Translations under genes and position numbers: made by a program
In this document: piece by piece, positions 35,199-42,981 of the stretch
Numbering within the stretch: the stretch's first letter is position 1
Layout of the letters: every line of letters starts with the position of its first letter
Notes under the pieces: model-generated
Databases searched by the model: none
What the model was told of the DNA's origin: nothing
What the model saw: only the letters and a program-made list of their open reading frames with translations
Assembly: GCF_017744955.1 (NCBI RefSeq)
Contig: NZ_JAGIAG010000004.1
Location: forward strand, 1 to 64,000
Direction: 5' to 3'
Source: Dokdonella sp.
Lineage (GTDB): Bacteria; Pseudomonadota; Gammaproteobacteria; Xanthomonadales; Rhodanobacteraceae
DNA length: 64,000 bases

Positions 35199-38100
35199 GC
35201 GGGTTCTCCGGCCGCATCGGGCTCCGCCGCCTCGGCGATCTTGGCCCGGTGGCGCTCGCCTCTGGCGACGTACCATTGGTCGCCGCGGCGGTCGAGCAGG
35301 TCGTAGACGACCGGAATCACCACCAGCGTGAGCAAGGTCGACACGGCCAGGCCGCCGATCACGGTCAGCGCCATCGGCGCACGCACCTCGGCGCCTTCGC
35401 CGACGCCGATCGCCAGCGGCATGAAGCCGATCAGCGTGCACAGCGTCGTCATCACGATCGGGCGCAGGCGCGACTCCGCACCCTGCGCCAGCGCTTCGCG
35501 CTTGGGCACGCCGGCCTCGCGCAGCTGGTTCACGCGGTCGATCAGCACGATCGCGTTCTTCACGACGATGCCGACCAGCATGATCAGGCCGATGAAGACC
35601 ACCACCGAGATCGCCGAGCCGCTGAGCTTGAGCGCGAGGATCGCGCCGACCGCGGCCAGCGGAATCGAGAACATGATGACGAACGGGTGCAGCAGCGATT
35701 CGAACTGCGAAGCCATCACCAGGTAGACCAGGAAGATCGCCAGACCCAGCGCGAACACCAGCGACTGCACCGAGGAATCCAGCTCCTCGCTCTGTCCGCC
35801 GATGCGCGTCTTGACGCCGGCCGCGAGCGGATGCGTCGCGACGATCTGCTGCACTTCGGCGACCGCGCTGGAAAGGTCGCCGTAGCGCAGGTTCGACGAC
35901 ACGATCGCGACGCGTTCCTGGCTGACGCGGTGGATCTCGCTCGGTCCTTCGCTGGCGATCACGTCGGCGACCGCGGACAGGCGGATCGGCGTGTCGTTGT
36001 TCGACTGCGCGTTTTCGCTGGCCTTGGCGCTGGAACCCGACGCTGCCGTCGACGAGGACGAGGAAGCGGAGCTCGCCGTGCCGCTGCTGCCGTTCGACGC
36101 GGCGCCCGCGGCCGGCACGTAGCCGATGACGAGATTGCGGATGTCGTCGACGCTGCCGCGATCGGAGGCGCGCGCGCGCACCAGCACGTCGATCTTGCGG
36201 TCGCGGAATTCGTAACGCGTGGCGACCTCGCCCTTGACCTTGCGCACGAGCCGGTCGGCGATGTCGCGCGTGGTCAGGCCGAGCGCCGCGGCGCGATCCT
36301 GGTCGAAGCGCACCTGGATTTCCGGATAACCGCCCTCGACGGTCGACTTGACGTCGGTGAAGCGCGGCGAGGCCTTCATCAACTCGGCCAGTCGCTGGCC
36401 GCCCTTCGCCAGCGCGTCGAGGTCGTAACCGCGAATTTCGATTTCCAGCGGCGCCGAGAAGCTGAACAGCTGCGGTCGCGCGAACTTCATGCTGGCGTCC
36501 GCGCGCGTCATGCCGGCGCGCAGGCGCTCGATCTCGGCCGCTTCGATCGCCTTGCTGCCGCCGTCCTTCAGCGCGATCGACAGGCGTGCGATGTTCTCGC
36601 CCGATTCGGTCGGATTGGCGTCGAGACGCGTGCCGGCGCCGGCGACGCCGTAGATCGAGGCGACGCCGGGATCCTTGGCGTGGCGCTCGGAAATCTGCGC
36701 GACCAGCTTGTCGGTCTCGGCCAGCGGCGTGCCGGGCGGCAAGGTCACGGTCATGTCGAAGCGACCCTGCGCGAGCTGCGGAATCAGATCGAGACCGAGC
36801 GTCGGCACCAGCGTCAGCGTCGCGGCCAGCGCGGCGGCGGAGAGGCCGAGCACGCGCCAGGGATGCTCGAGCGCCTTCGGCAGCGAGCGGTGATAGAACG
36901 CTGCGGCGCGGTCGTACGGCCAGATCACGAAGCGGCCGATGAAGCGCAGCACGCGCCCGAACACCAGCCCGCAAAAGCGCGCGACGATCGCGATCAGCAA
37001 CGCGAACAGTCGCGGCACGGTGTGACCGAAGAATTCGCCGAGCGCGCGCGCGCCGAGCGCGAGCGCGCGCAGGACGCGGTTGTCCGGCAGTGGCCGCGGC
37101 GCTTTCGTCGGCTCCTCGCGATAGGCCAGCGGCGAGCGGCCCTTCAGCGAGGCCAGCATCGGGATCAGCGTCATCGACACCAGCAGCGACACCAGCATCG
37201 CGAAGGTGATCGTCAGTGCCTGGTCGCGGAACAGCTGGCCGGCGATGCCCTGCACGAACACCAGCGGGAAGAACACCGCGACCGTGGTCAGCGTGGACGC
37301 CGTCACCGCCATGCCGACTTCGGCCGTGCCGCGCACGGCAGCTTCGAGGATCGGCACGCCCTTCTCGCGCAGGCGCGCGATGTTCTCCAACACGACGATC
37401 GAGTCGTCGACCACCATGCCGGTGGCCAGCGCCAGTCCGCCCAGCGACATCACGTTGAGCGACAGGTGCAGCTGTCCCATGAAGAAGAACGTCGCGATCA
37501 GCGAGACCGGCAGCGACAGCGAAATGATGAACGTGCTCCACGAATCGCCGAGGAAGAAGAAGATGATCAGGATCGCCAGCACGCCGCCGAGCAGCGCGTC
37601 GAACTTGACTTCGCTCAGCGCGTGCTCGATGAAGATCGACTGGTCCTCGATCGTGGTCAGCGTGGTGCCACTCGGCAGCGTGTCCTGCAGCTTGGCCAGC
37701 TGCGCCTTGACCGCGGTGGCCACGCTGACCGTGTTGGCGTCGCCTTCCTTGTAGATCGCCAGCTCGATCGCCTCGCGGCCGTCGATGCGCACGATGCCTT
37801 CGCGCTCCTTGTAGCCCTGGCGCACCTCGGCGATGTCCTTCAGGCGGATCGGCACGTTGCCGTCGATCTTGATCAGCAGCTCGCGCATCTCGTCGAGCGT
37901 CTTGAACTGGTTGATCGTGCGCACGAGGAAGCGCTGGCTGGCCTCCTCGATGCGGCCGCCGGAGGCGTTGACGTTCTCGTTCTTCAGCCGGGTGATGACG
38001 TCGTTGATGTCGATGCCGAGCCGCGCCAGCTTCTGCTGGTCGATCGACACGTCGATCTCGTCCTCGAGGCCGCCGCCGACCTTGACCGCGGCGACGCCGA

Positions 38101-38611
38101 CCACCGGCTCGATGCGCTTCTTGAGGTCGTCGTCGGCGAATCGGCGCAACTGCTTGAGCTGCGCCTCGGTCGCTTCGCCCTGCACGGTCAGGCCGAGGCG
38201 GATGATCGGATCGGTCGACGGATTGAAGCGCAGCAGCAGCGGCTTCTTCGCTTCCAGCGGCAGCTGCAGGGTGTCGAGCTTGTCGCGCACCTCGAGGCTG
38301 GCCATGTCCATGTCGGTGCCCCAGGCGAACTCGAGCACCACGTCGGACTGACCCGTGCGCGAGACCGAATGCACCTTGCGCACGTTCTTGACCACGCCGA
38401 CGGCCTCCTCGACCGGCTGGCTGATCAGGTTCTCGATCTCCAGCGGCGCGGCGCCCTCGTACTCGGTGCGCACGGTCAACGTCGGGTACGACAGGTCCGG
38501 CAAGAGGTTGACCTTCAGGCCAACCAGTCCGATCAGGCCGAACAGCACCATCGTCAGCGTCAGCATGCCGATGGTGACGCGCCGGCGCGTGGCCAGCTCG
38601 GGCAGATTCAT
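35195..38611 (-). CDS. RND efflux permease, first pump subunit, with Ser/Ala-rich insertion
   Basis: 1138 residues, about 100 longer than the usual AcrB length. The start opens with MNLPELATRRRVTIGMLTL and the family motif LLPDLSYPTLTVRTEY; TM4 carries LALATGMVVDDSIVVLENI with the proton-relay DD pair. The extra length comes from a long linker with a helix between the halves (about 500-580) and a Ser/Ala/Gly-rich segment near residues 833-872 (NGSSGTASSASSSSSTAASG and following) inside the second periplasmic domain. Its start overlaps the adaptor stop by 4 bases and its stop overlaps the next permease, so the three genes form one translationally coupled operon. Confidence 0.92.
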   Translation of the reverse strand: MNLPELATRRRVTIGMLTLTMVLFGLIGLVGLKVNLLPDLSYPTLTVRTEYEGAAPLEIENLISQPVEEAVGVVKNVRKVHSVSRTGQSDVVLEFAWGTDMDMASLEVRDKLDTLQLPLEAKKPLLLRFNPSTDPIIRLGLTVQGEATEAQLKQLRRFADDDLKKRIEPVVGVAAVKVGGGLEDEIDVSIDQQKLARLGIDINDVITRLKNENVNASGGRIEEASQRFLVRTINQFKTLDEMRELLIKIDGNVPIRLKDIAEVRQGYKEREGIVRIDGREAIELAIYKEGDANTVSVATAVKAQLAKLQDTLPSGTTLTTIEDQSIFIEHALSEVKFDALLGGVLAILIIFFFLGDSWSTFIISLSLPVSLIATFFFMGQLHLSLNVMSLGGLALATGMVVDDSIVVLENIARLREKGVPILEAAVRGTAEVGMAVTASTLTTVAVFFPLVFVQGIAGQLFRDQALTITFAMLVSLLVSMTLIPMLASLKGRSPLAYREEPTKAPRPLPDNRVLRALALGARALGEFFGHTVPRLFALLIAIVARFCGLVFGRVLRFIGRFVIWPYDRAAAFYHRSLPKALEHPWRVLGLSAAALAATLTLVPTLGLDLIPQLAQGRFDMTVTLPPGTPLAETDKLVAQISERHAKDPGVASIYGVAGAGTRLDANPTESGENIARLSIALKDGGSKAIEAAEIERLRAGMTRADASMKFARPQLFSFSAPLEIEIRGYDLDALAKGGQRLAELMKASPRFTDVKSTVEGGYPEIQVRFDQDRAAALGLTTRDIADRLVRKVKGEVATRYEFRDRKIDVLVRARASDRGSVDDIRNLVIGYVPAAGAASNGSSGTASSASSSSSTAASGSSAKASENAQSNNDTPIRLSAVADVIASEGPSEIHRVSQERVAIVSSNLRYGDLSSAVAEVQQIVATHPLAAGVKTRIGGQSEELDSSVQSLVFALGLAIFLVYLVMASQFESLLHPFVIMFSIPLAAVGAILALKLSGSAISVVVFIGLIMLVGIVVKNAIVLIDRVNQLREAGVPKREALAQGAESRLRPIVMTTLCTLIGFMPLAIGVGEGAEVRAPMALTVIGGLAVSTLLTLVVIPVVYDLLDRRGDQWYVARGERHRAKIAEAAEPDAAGEPA

Positions 38612-39837
38612 ACGGCTTTTCCGGGCACGGCGTTGGAAGCGACGGCGGTCGGCTTGTTGGTCTCTTCGAGCACCTGCACCTCGGTGCCGTCGCGCACCGC
38701 GTTGCGGCCGATGGTGATGACGCGCTCGCCGTCCTTCAGGCCGTCGCGGATCTCGACGCGATCGCCCTCGACGTAGCCGGTCTTGACGATGCGGCGCTTG
38801 GCGACGAAGGCCGGCGTCGGCGGCAGGGCCTTCTCGGCCGCGACGGCTTCGCCGGGCTTGCCCTTCGTCGCGTCCGGCTTGTCGGTCTTCGCCTTCGGCG
38901 GCGCGGGCTCGATGATGAAGACCGAGCTTTCGCCGTCCTCCTCGACCAGCGCCGTGCGCGGCACGACGAGCGCGTCGTGGCGCTGGTCGTAGGCGACCTC
39001 GATGCGGCCGAACATGCCGGGCTTGAGCGCGCCGCTCTGGTCGCGGAACTGGCAGGTCGCGCGGAACGTGCCGCTCGCCGCGTCCACCACCGGCGCGATG
39101 CGCGCGATGGAGCCGGCGAAACTCTTGCCGCCGAGCGCGTCGACCCGGATCTGCACCGATTGGCCCGGCTTGAGCGTGTCCAGGTCGCGCTCGGGCACGT
39201 TCAGCACCGCTTCGAGCGGATCGAGGTCGACGATCTGGAACAGGTTCTGGTTGGTCTGCACCAGGTTGCCGACCTTGATCGAGCGCTTCGCGATCACGCC
39301 TGCGATCGGCGCGACGATGCGCGTGTAGGAAAGGTCGAGCTGCGCGCCGGCGACGACGGCCTTCTGCGTTTCCAGGTCGTACTTGTCGCGATCGTAGTCC
39401 GCGCGCGGCGTGATCTTCAGCGCCAATCCCTTCTCGGCCTTGTCGTAGGCGGCCTGCGCTTTCTTCAACGTCGCATCGGACTGCGCGAACTTGTTGCGCG
39501 CTTGGTCGTCGTCGAGCTGCGCCAGCAGCTGGCCCTTTTCGACGCGCTGGCCTTCCTCGACCAGGATCTTCAGCACGATGCCGGTGGTCTTCGCGACCAC
39601 CTGGGCGTCGCCGACGGCTTCCAAGGTCGCCGTACCCGAGTAGTTCGCGGTGACGGACTGGTGATTGGCCGCAGCGACTTCGACCGGAATCGCGGTCTGC
39701 GCGTTCGCATTGGCGTCCTTGCCCGGACCCGCTCCGCCGCAGGCGGCGACGGAAATCGCGATGGCCGCGGCGAGCGCGGACCAGCGGGCACGGCGAGCCG
39801 CCCGTTCAAGGGAGCGTGGGTTGCGAGTCGTGAGCAT
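38608..39837 (-). CDS. RND efflux periplasmic adaptor, lipoprotein
   Basis: 409 residues. The N-terminus is a lipoprotein signal (ALAAAIAISVAAC, Cys33). Then come the lipoyl half-motif KILVEEGQRVEKGQLLAQLD, a coiled-coil hairpin, the second half IVAPIAGVIAKRSIKVGNLV, a beta-barrel (VNIP-like VLNVPERDLDTLKPGQSVQI) and a membrane-proximal domain with a Lys/Ala/Pro-rich insert near residues 305-335. It is the first gene of the operon adaptor - permease - permease and connects the pumps to an outer-membrane channel not encoded here. Confidence 0.93.
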   Translation of the reverse strand: MLTTRNPRSLERAARRARWSALAAAIAISVAACGGAGPGKDANANAQTAIPVEVAAANHQSVTANYSGTATLEAVGDAQVVAKTTGIVLKILVEEGQRVEKGQLLAQLDDDQARNKFAQSDATLKKAQAAYDKAEKGLALKITPRADYDRDKYDLETQKAVVAGAQLDLSYTRIVAPIAGVIAKRSIKVGNLVQTNQNLFQIVDLDPLEAVLNVPERDLDTLKPGQSVQIRVDALGGKSFAGSIARIAPVVDAASGTFRATCQFRDQSGALKPGMFGRIEVAYDQRHDALVVPRTALVEEDGESSVFIIEPAPPKAKTDKPDATKGKPGEAVAAEKALPPTPAFVAKRRIVKTGYVEGDRVEIRDGLKDGERVITIGRNAVRDGTEVQVLEETNKPTAVASNAVPGKAV

Positions 39838-39864
39838 CGGACGGAGTCCTGAGGGGAATTGATA

Positions 39865-39886
39865 TGGTGTTATACTAAACTACATC
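39865..39886 (-). promoter_or_regulatory. AT-rich operator/promoter candidate of the RND operon
   Basis: Read on the minus strand, the dyad ATG-N2-GTT-N6-AAC-N2-CAT contains the -10-like TATAAC about 40 bases before the adaptor start. The size and symmetry would suit a TetR- or MarR-type repressor, but no such gene lies next to it. Confidence 0.4.
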
Positions 39887-40152
39887 ACTATCTATGTGCA
39901 ACTGCCGCAAGGAATGCGGGAAGCCGAGTGGTTCAAGGCGTGACGTTCACCGGATCGCCGATCTCCCGAGACACGATCCGCAGCCTCCAGGTTGCATGCT
40001 CAGCTTGAGCGTTTTCCCGCACGATCGCGTGAGCCGGTAGTCACGAGCACGCACACCACACTGGATGCCTGGAACGCCCAAAAGGTTGCGGCAATTTGTC
40101 GCTCGGTCGCGATGCGCGACACACTCGGCGAGGTTCGATCGAACCGCAGCGG

Positions 40153-40180
40153 TTCGAAATCCTGAACGACACGCTATACT
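40153..40180 (+). promoter_or_regulatory. Promoter candidate for the cytochrome c pair
   Basis: TTCGAA, a 16-base spacer and TATACT lie about 40 bases before the first cytochrome start. The -35 match is weak. Confidence 0.4.
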
Positions 40181-40219
40181 CGCGAGGTTTACATCCGCGC
40201 GATCCATACCGGTACCGAC

Positions 40220-40543
40220 ATGATCCGAGCTTCCCTGCTGGCTTTTGCCTTGCTGACCCTTTCGCTCCCCTGCGCCGCCGCTGTCGAGAAAGGCGACGCC
40301 GACGCCGGCAAGATCAAGGTCTACACCTGCTCCGGCTGCCACGGCATCACCGGCTGGAAGAACGCCTACCCGAACTATCACGTGCCGAAGATCACCGGCC
40401 AGAACTACGACTATCTGGTGAACGCGCTGACCGAGTACAGGAAGGGCGAGCGCACGCATCCGACCATGCGCGCGCAGGCCGAGAGCCTGTCCGAGCAGGA
40501 CATCCGCGACATCGCCACCTACCTCTCCAGCATCACGCCCTGA
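40220..40543 (+). CDS. Monoheme cytochrome c (class I)
   Basis: 107 residues with a signal peptide (SLLAFALLTLSLPCAAA) and one haem site CSGCHG near residue 37; the Met ligand is probably in THPTM. The core IRDIATYLSS is the usual C-terminal helix. It is a periplasmic electron carrier of unknown partner. The next gene encodes a similar protein 29 bases downstream; together they resemble the two halves of a c4-type diheme cytochrome encoded separately. Confidence 0.9.
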   Translation: MIRASLLAFALLTLSLPCAAAVEKGDADAGKIKVYTCSGCHGITGWKNAYPNYHVPKITGQNYDYLVNALTEYRKGERTHPTMRAQAESLSEQDIRDIATYLSSITP

Positions 40544-40572
40544 GTTCGGGCCGCAACGGGACAGTTCTCCAC

Positions 40573-40926
40573 ATGAAGCGCTTCTTCGCACCGCTGCTGA
40601 TCACGACGTTCGTCTTCTCGACCGCCGCTTTCGCCGCCGAGCCGGACCTCGAAGCCGGCAAGGCCAAGGCGGTCGCGTGCCAGGCCTGCCACGGCGCCGA
40701 CGGCAATGCCGGTACCGATCCGCAGTATCCGCGTCTCGCCGGCCAGTACCGCGACTATCTCGCGCGCGCCCTGCACGAGTACAAGAAGGGCGAGCGCAAG
40801 AACCCGATCATGGCCGGCTTCGTCGCGCCGCTGTCCGATCAGGACATCGAGAACCTCGCGGCGTACTTCGCCAGCCTGCCGGGCGGCAAGCTCGGCGATC
40901 TGCACGGGCACGTGCAGGGCGAGTAG
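40573..40926 (+). CDS. Monoheme cytochrome c (class I)
   Basis: 117 residues: signal peptide (FFAPLLITTFVFSTAAFA), haem site CQACHG near residue 35, c4-like motif YPRLAGQYRDYLARAL and axial Met in KNPIM. The C-terminal helix DIENLAAYFASLPGGK is typical. It is the second gene of a two-gene unit with the preceding cytochrome and ends in a clear terminator. No oxidase or reductase gene is adjacent to name a partner. Confidence 0.91.
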   Translation: MKRFFAPLLITTFVFSTAAFAAEPDLEAGKAKAVACQACHGADGNAGTDPQYPRLAGQYRDYLARALHEYKKGERKNPIMAGFVAPLSDQDIENLAAYFASLPGGKLGDLHGHVQGE

Positions 40927-40952
40927 GTTAAAAGCCGGGATTCGGGATTCGG

Positions 40953-40985
40953 AAAGGCTCGCAGACATGCGGGCCTTTTTCGTTT
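40953..40985 (+). terminator. Rho-independent terminator of the cytochrome pair
   Basis: The stem AAAGGCTCGCA/TGCGGGCCTTT (11 bp, one T-G pair) with loop GACA is followed by TTCGTTT. Just before it lies a short direct repeat (GGGATTC twice, 40938-40950). Confidence 0.75.
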
Positions 40986-41017
40986 CAGCGCATTCGTCAC
41001 CGGCTCGCGGCTGCGCC

Positions 41018-41620
41018 CTAGCCTCTCGCCGCCGCTTCGCGCCGCATGTACGGATTCGTGCCGCTGGCGTGATCGGTCGCGTCGGCGACGCCGGTGACCT
41101 CGGGGATGCGCTGCTTCAAGGTGCGTTCGACGCCGCCGCGCAAGGTCGCGTCGACCATGCCGCAGCCGTGGCAGCCGCCGCCGAACTGCAGCACCACCAC
41201 GCCATCCGCCGTCACTTCTCGCAGCGACACGCGGCCGCCGTGCGAGGCGAGCTGCGGATTGATCTCCGACTCGATCACGTAGCGCACGCGCTCGACCACG
41301 CTGGCGTCCTCGCTCGGCACCGCGCCGCGCAATGCGGGCGCGCGGATCGTCAGCTGGCCGCCGGTGGTCGACTTGTCGTAGTCGATCGTCGCACCGTCGA
41401 GGAACGGAACGCTCTCGGCGTCGACGAACAACGAATAGCCCTCGCATTCCACTTCCCACTCGCTGCCGTCGCGATCGGACGGCTCGGAGAATTCGAGCTG
41501 GCAATCGCCGCGCGGCGTGCCGGCCTCGATCGCACGCAAGCGGATGCCGAGTCCCGGGAGCGCCTGCTGCTCGATCAGTTTGCGGAAGTGTTCCTGTGCG
41601 GTGGCGGAGAGCGAGATCAT
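41018..41620 (-). CDS. nfuA: Fe/S biogenesis protein NfuA
   Basis: 200-residue Fe-S cluster carrier. The N-terminal A-type (HesB-like) domain (MISLSATAQEHFRKLIEQQ onward) is degenerate, without the three carrier cysteines, as in E. coli NfuA. The C-terminal NifU-like domain carries the cluster motif Cys150-x-x-Cys153 in GGGCHGCGMVD. The start at 41620 is chosen by alignment to NfuA; in-frame starts farther upstream would add an unrelated N-terminus. It delivers [4Fe-4S] clusters to apo-proteins under oxidative or iron stress. It is divergent from the pterin dehydratase gene. Confidence 0.95.
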   Translation of the reverse strand: MISLSATAQEHFRKLIEQQALPGLGIRLRAIEAGTPRGDCQLEFSEPSDRDGSEWEVECEGYSLFVDAESVPFLDGATIDYDKSTTGGQLTIRAPALRGAVPSEDASVVERVRYVIESEINPQLASHGGRVSLREVTADGVVVLQFGGGCHGCGMVDATLRGGVERTLKQRIPEVTGVADATDHASGTNPYMRREAAARG

Positions 41621-41772
41621 GAAAGACTCTGTGCTTGTTGGAGAGCGCGGCCGCATGGCCGCTCTTTGCAGGACGTCGACGTCCTCGGATATCCGGAAGG
41701 GCGCGGCCTGGGCGAACGCTCTTCCTGGGGCCAGAACGGCCGCGATCAATACAGGACCATTCTAGTCCTGGA

Positions 41773-41801
41773 TTAGGCGCAGCGTCACCTCGGACTATAC
41801 T
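41773..41801 (+). promoter_or_regulatory. Promoter candidate for the pterin dehydratase gene
   Basis: TATACT at 41796-41801 with a weak TTAGGC 17 bases upstream gives a predicted start about 30 bases before the ATG. Nothing else was found in the 216-bp divergent gap to nfuA. Confidence 0.35.
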
Positions 41802-41836
41802 TCGCCCATTCCGCCGACCCCGATGCGAGCCCCGCG

Positions 41837-42184
41837 ATGACCGATTTCACTTCGCTACTCAGACAGCACTGCCGTCCGCGAAAAGGCAAGGAAGACGCGC
41901 TCTCGGCGACCGAAGTCGGCCTCGGCCTGGCCGAGCTGCCGGGCTGGCAGATCGACGCGAACGGCGGCGAGATCCGCAAGGAATTCCGCTTCGCCGACTA
42001 TTTCCACACCATGGCCTTCGTCAACGCGGTCGCCTCGATCGCGCATCGCGAAGACCACCATCCCGACCTCGAAGTCCACTACAACCGCTGCCTGGTGCGC
42101 TACTCGACGCACGACGTCGGCGGGTTGTCGCTGAACGACCTGATCTGCGCGGCCAGGGTCGAGGATCTGCGCGTTCCTTCGTGA
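41837..42184 (+). CDS. phhB: Pterin-4a-carbinolamine dehydratase
   Basis: 115 residues. It dehydrates 4a-hydroxytetrahydrobiopterin during recycling of the pterin cofactor of aromatic amino-acid hydroxylases. Family signatures: LPGWQIDANGGEIRKEFRF, the catalytic His cluster in HREDHHPDLEVHYNR and the C-terminal THDVGGLSLNDLICAARVE. No phenylalanine hydroxylase gene lies nearby. It has its own promoter candidate and is followed by the convergent HAD gene. Confidence 0.94.
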   Translation: MTDFTSLLRQHCRPRKGKEDALSATEVGLGLAELPGWQIDANGGEIRKEFRFADYFHTMAFVNAVASIAHREDHHPDLEVHYNRCLVRYSTHDVGGLSLNDLICAARVEDLRVPS

Positions 42185-42252
42185 ACGCGAAAACCTGAGC
42201 GAGAAGCGCGCGAAGGAACCGGGGCCGACCTGGAGACGCGTCTCTTCGCGAC

Positions 42253-42981
42253 TCAGGCGGCCGCTTCGGTGTGTCCGGCCGCGTCGCAACGCGCGACCGC
42301 TTCGGGAATCGCGCTCGGCGCGTCGATCGTCAGCACGCGCGGATGCGCGCCGTCGACGCCGTGTTCCAGTTCGTGCGCCCAGGTCACGTGATACGGCATG
42401 TGGATGCCCCATCCGCCGAGTTCGATCACCGGTTCGACGTCCGAACGCAGGGAATTGCCGATCATCGCGAAACGCGCGGCGACCGTGTCGCATTCGGCGA
42501 TCACGCGCGCGTAGCTGCGCGCGTCCTTTTCCGAGACGATCTCGATGCGCTCGAACAGGTCGCCGAGCCCGCTCTGCGCGACCTTGCGCTCTTGGTGGAA
42601 CAGATCGCCCTTGGTGATCAGCACGATGCGATGCCGCGCCGCGACCGCCTCGACGGCGGCGCGGATGTCCGGCAGCAGCTCCACCGGATGCTCGAGGATG
42701 CTCTTGCCGAGCACGACGATGCGGTGGATGTCGCCGGCCGAGATCGCGCCGTTGGTCAGCTCGATCGCGGCCTCGACCATCGACAAGGTCATGCTCTTGG
42801 CGCCGTAGCCGAACAGCGCGAGGTTGCGCCGCTCGGCCGCGTGCAGACGGCTGCGCACCGAGGCGTCGCCGATGTCGATCCAGGCCGCCAGGATGCGCTC
42901 GAACTCGGCGCCCGCATGCTGGTAGTAGCCCTCGCTGTGCCACAGCGTGTCGTCGCCGTCGAAGCCGACCAGCTCGATCAT
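42253..42981 (-). CDS. HAD-superfamily hydrolase
   Basis: 242-residue phosphatase-like protein. Motif I is DGDDTLW (nucleophile Asp8, acid/base Asp10); motif II Thr is in LITKGDLFHQ; motif III Lys and motif IV acidic residues lie around VSEKDARSYARVI and IGNSLRSDVEP. A four-helix cap occupies about residues 20-90. The start at 42981 overlaps the MocR gene stop by 4 bases (ATGA), so the two are cotranscribed. The substrate cannot be told from sequence. Confidence 0.9.
   Translation of the reverse strand: MIELVGFDGDDTLWHSEGYYQHAGAEFERILAAWIDIGDASVRSRLHAAERRNLALFGYGAKSMTLSMVEAAIELTNGAISAGDIHRIVVLGKSILEHPVELLPDIRAAVEAVAARHRIVLITKGDLFHQERKVAQSGLGDLFERIEIVSEKDARSYARVIAECDTVAARFAMIGNSLRSDVEPVIELGGWGIHMPYHVTWAHELEHGVDGAHPRVLTIDAPSAIPEAVARCDAAGHTEAAA

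Larger units (their letters stand above)
39838..40219. other. Divergent promoter region between RND operon and cytochrome genes
   Basis: 382 bp without a gene. It holds an AT-rich tract (39860-39898) with a 22-bp imperfect dyad and a TATAAC-like -10 facing the RND operon, a 17-base tRNA-Ser D-arm-like fragment (39923-39939), and a promoter-like TATACT (40175-40180) facing the cytochrome genes. No convincing ORF is seen. Confidence 0.55.

Noticed and set aside
32088..38776. Two >1000-codon plus-strand frames opposite the RND permeases
   Set aside because: His/Arg/Asp-rich nonsense typical of antisense frames of membrane-protein genes; the minus-strand RND operon is clear.
39947..40591. 214-codon minus-strand frame over the cytochrome promoter region
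   Set aside because: Runs antisense through a real cytochrome gene and has no recognisable domain.
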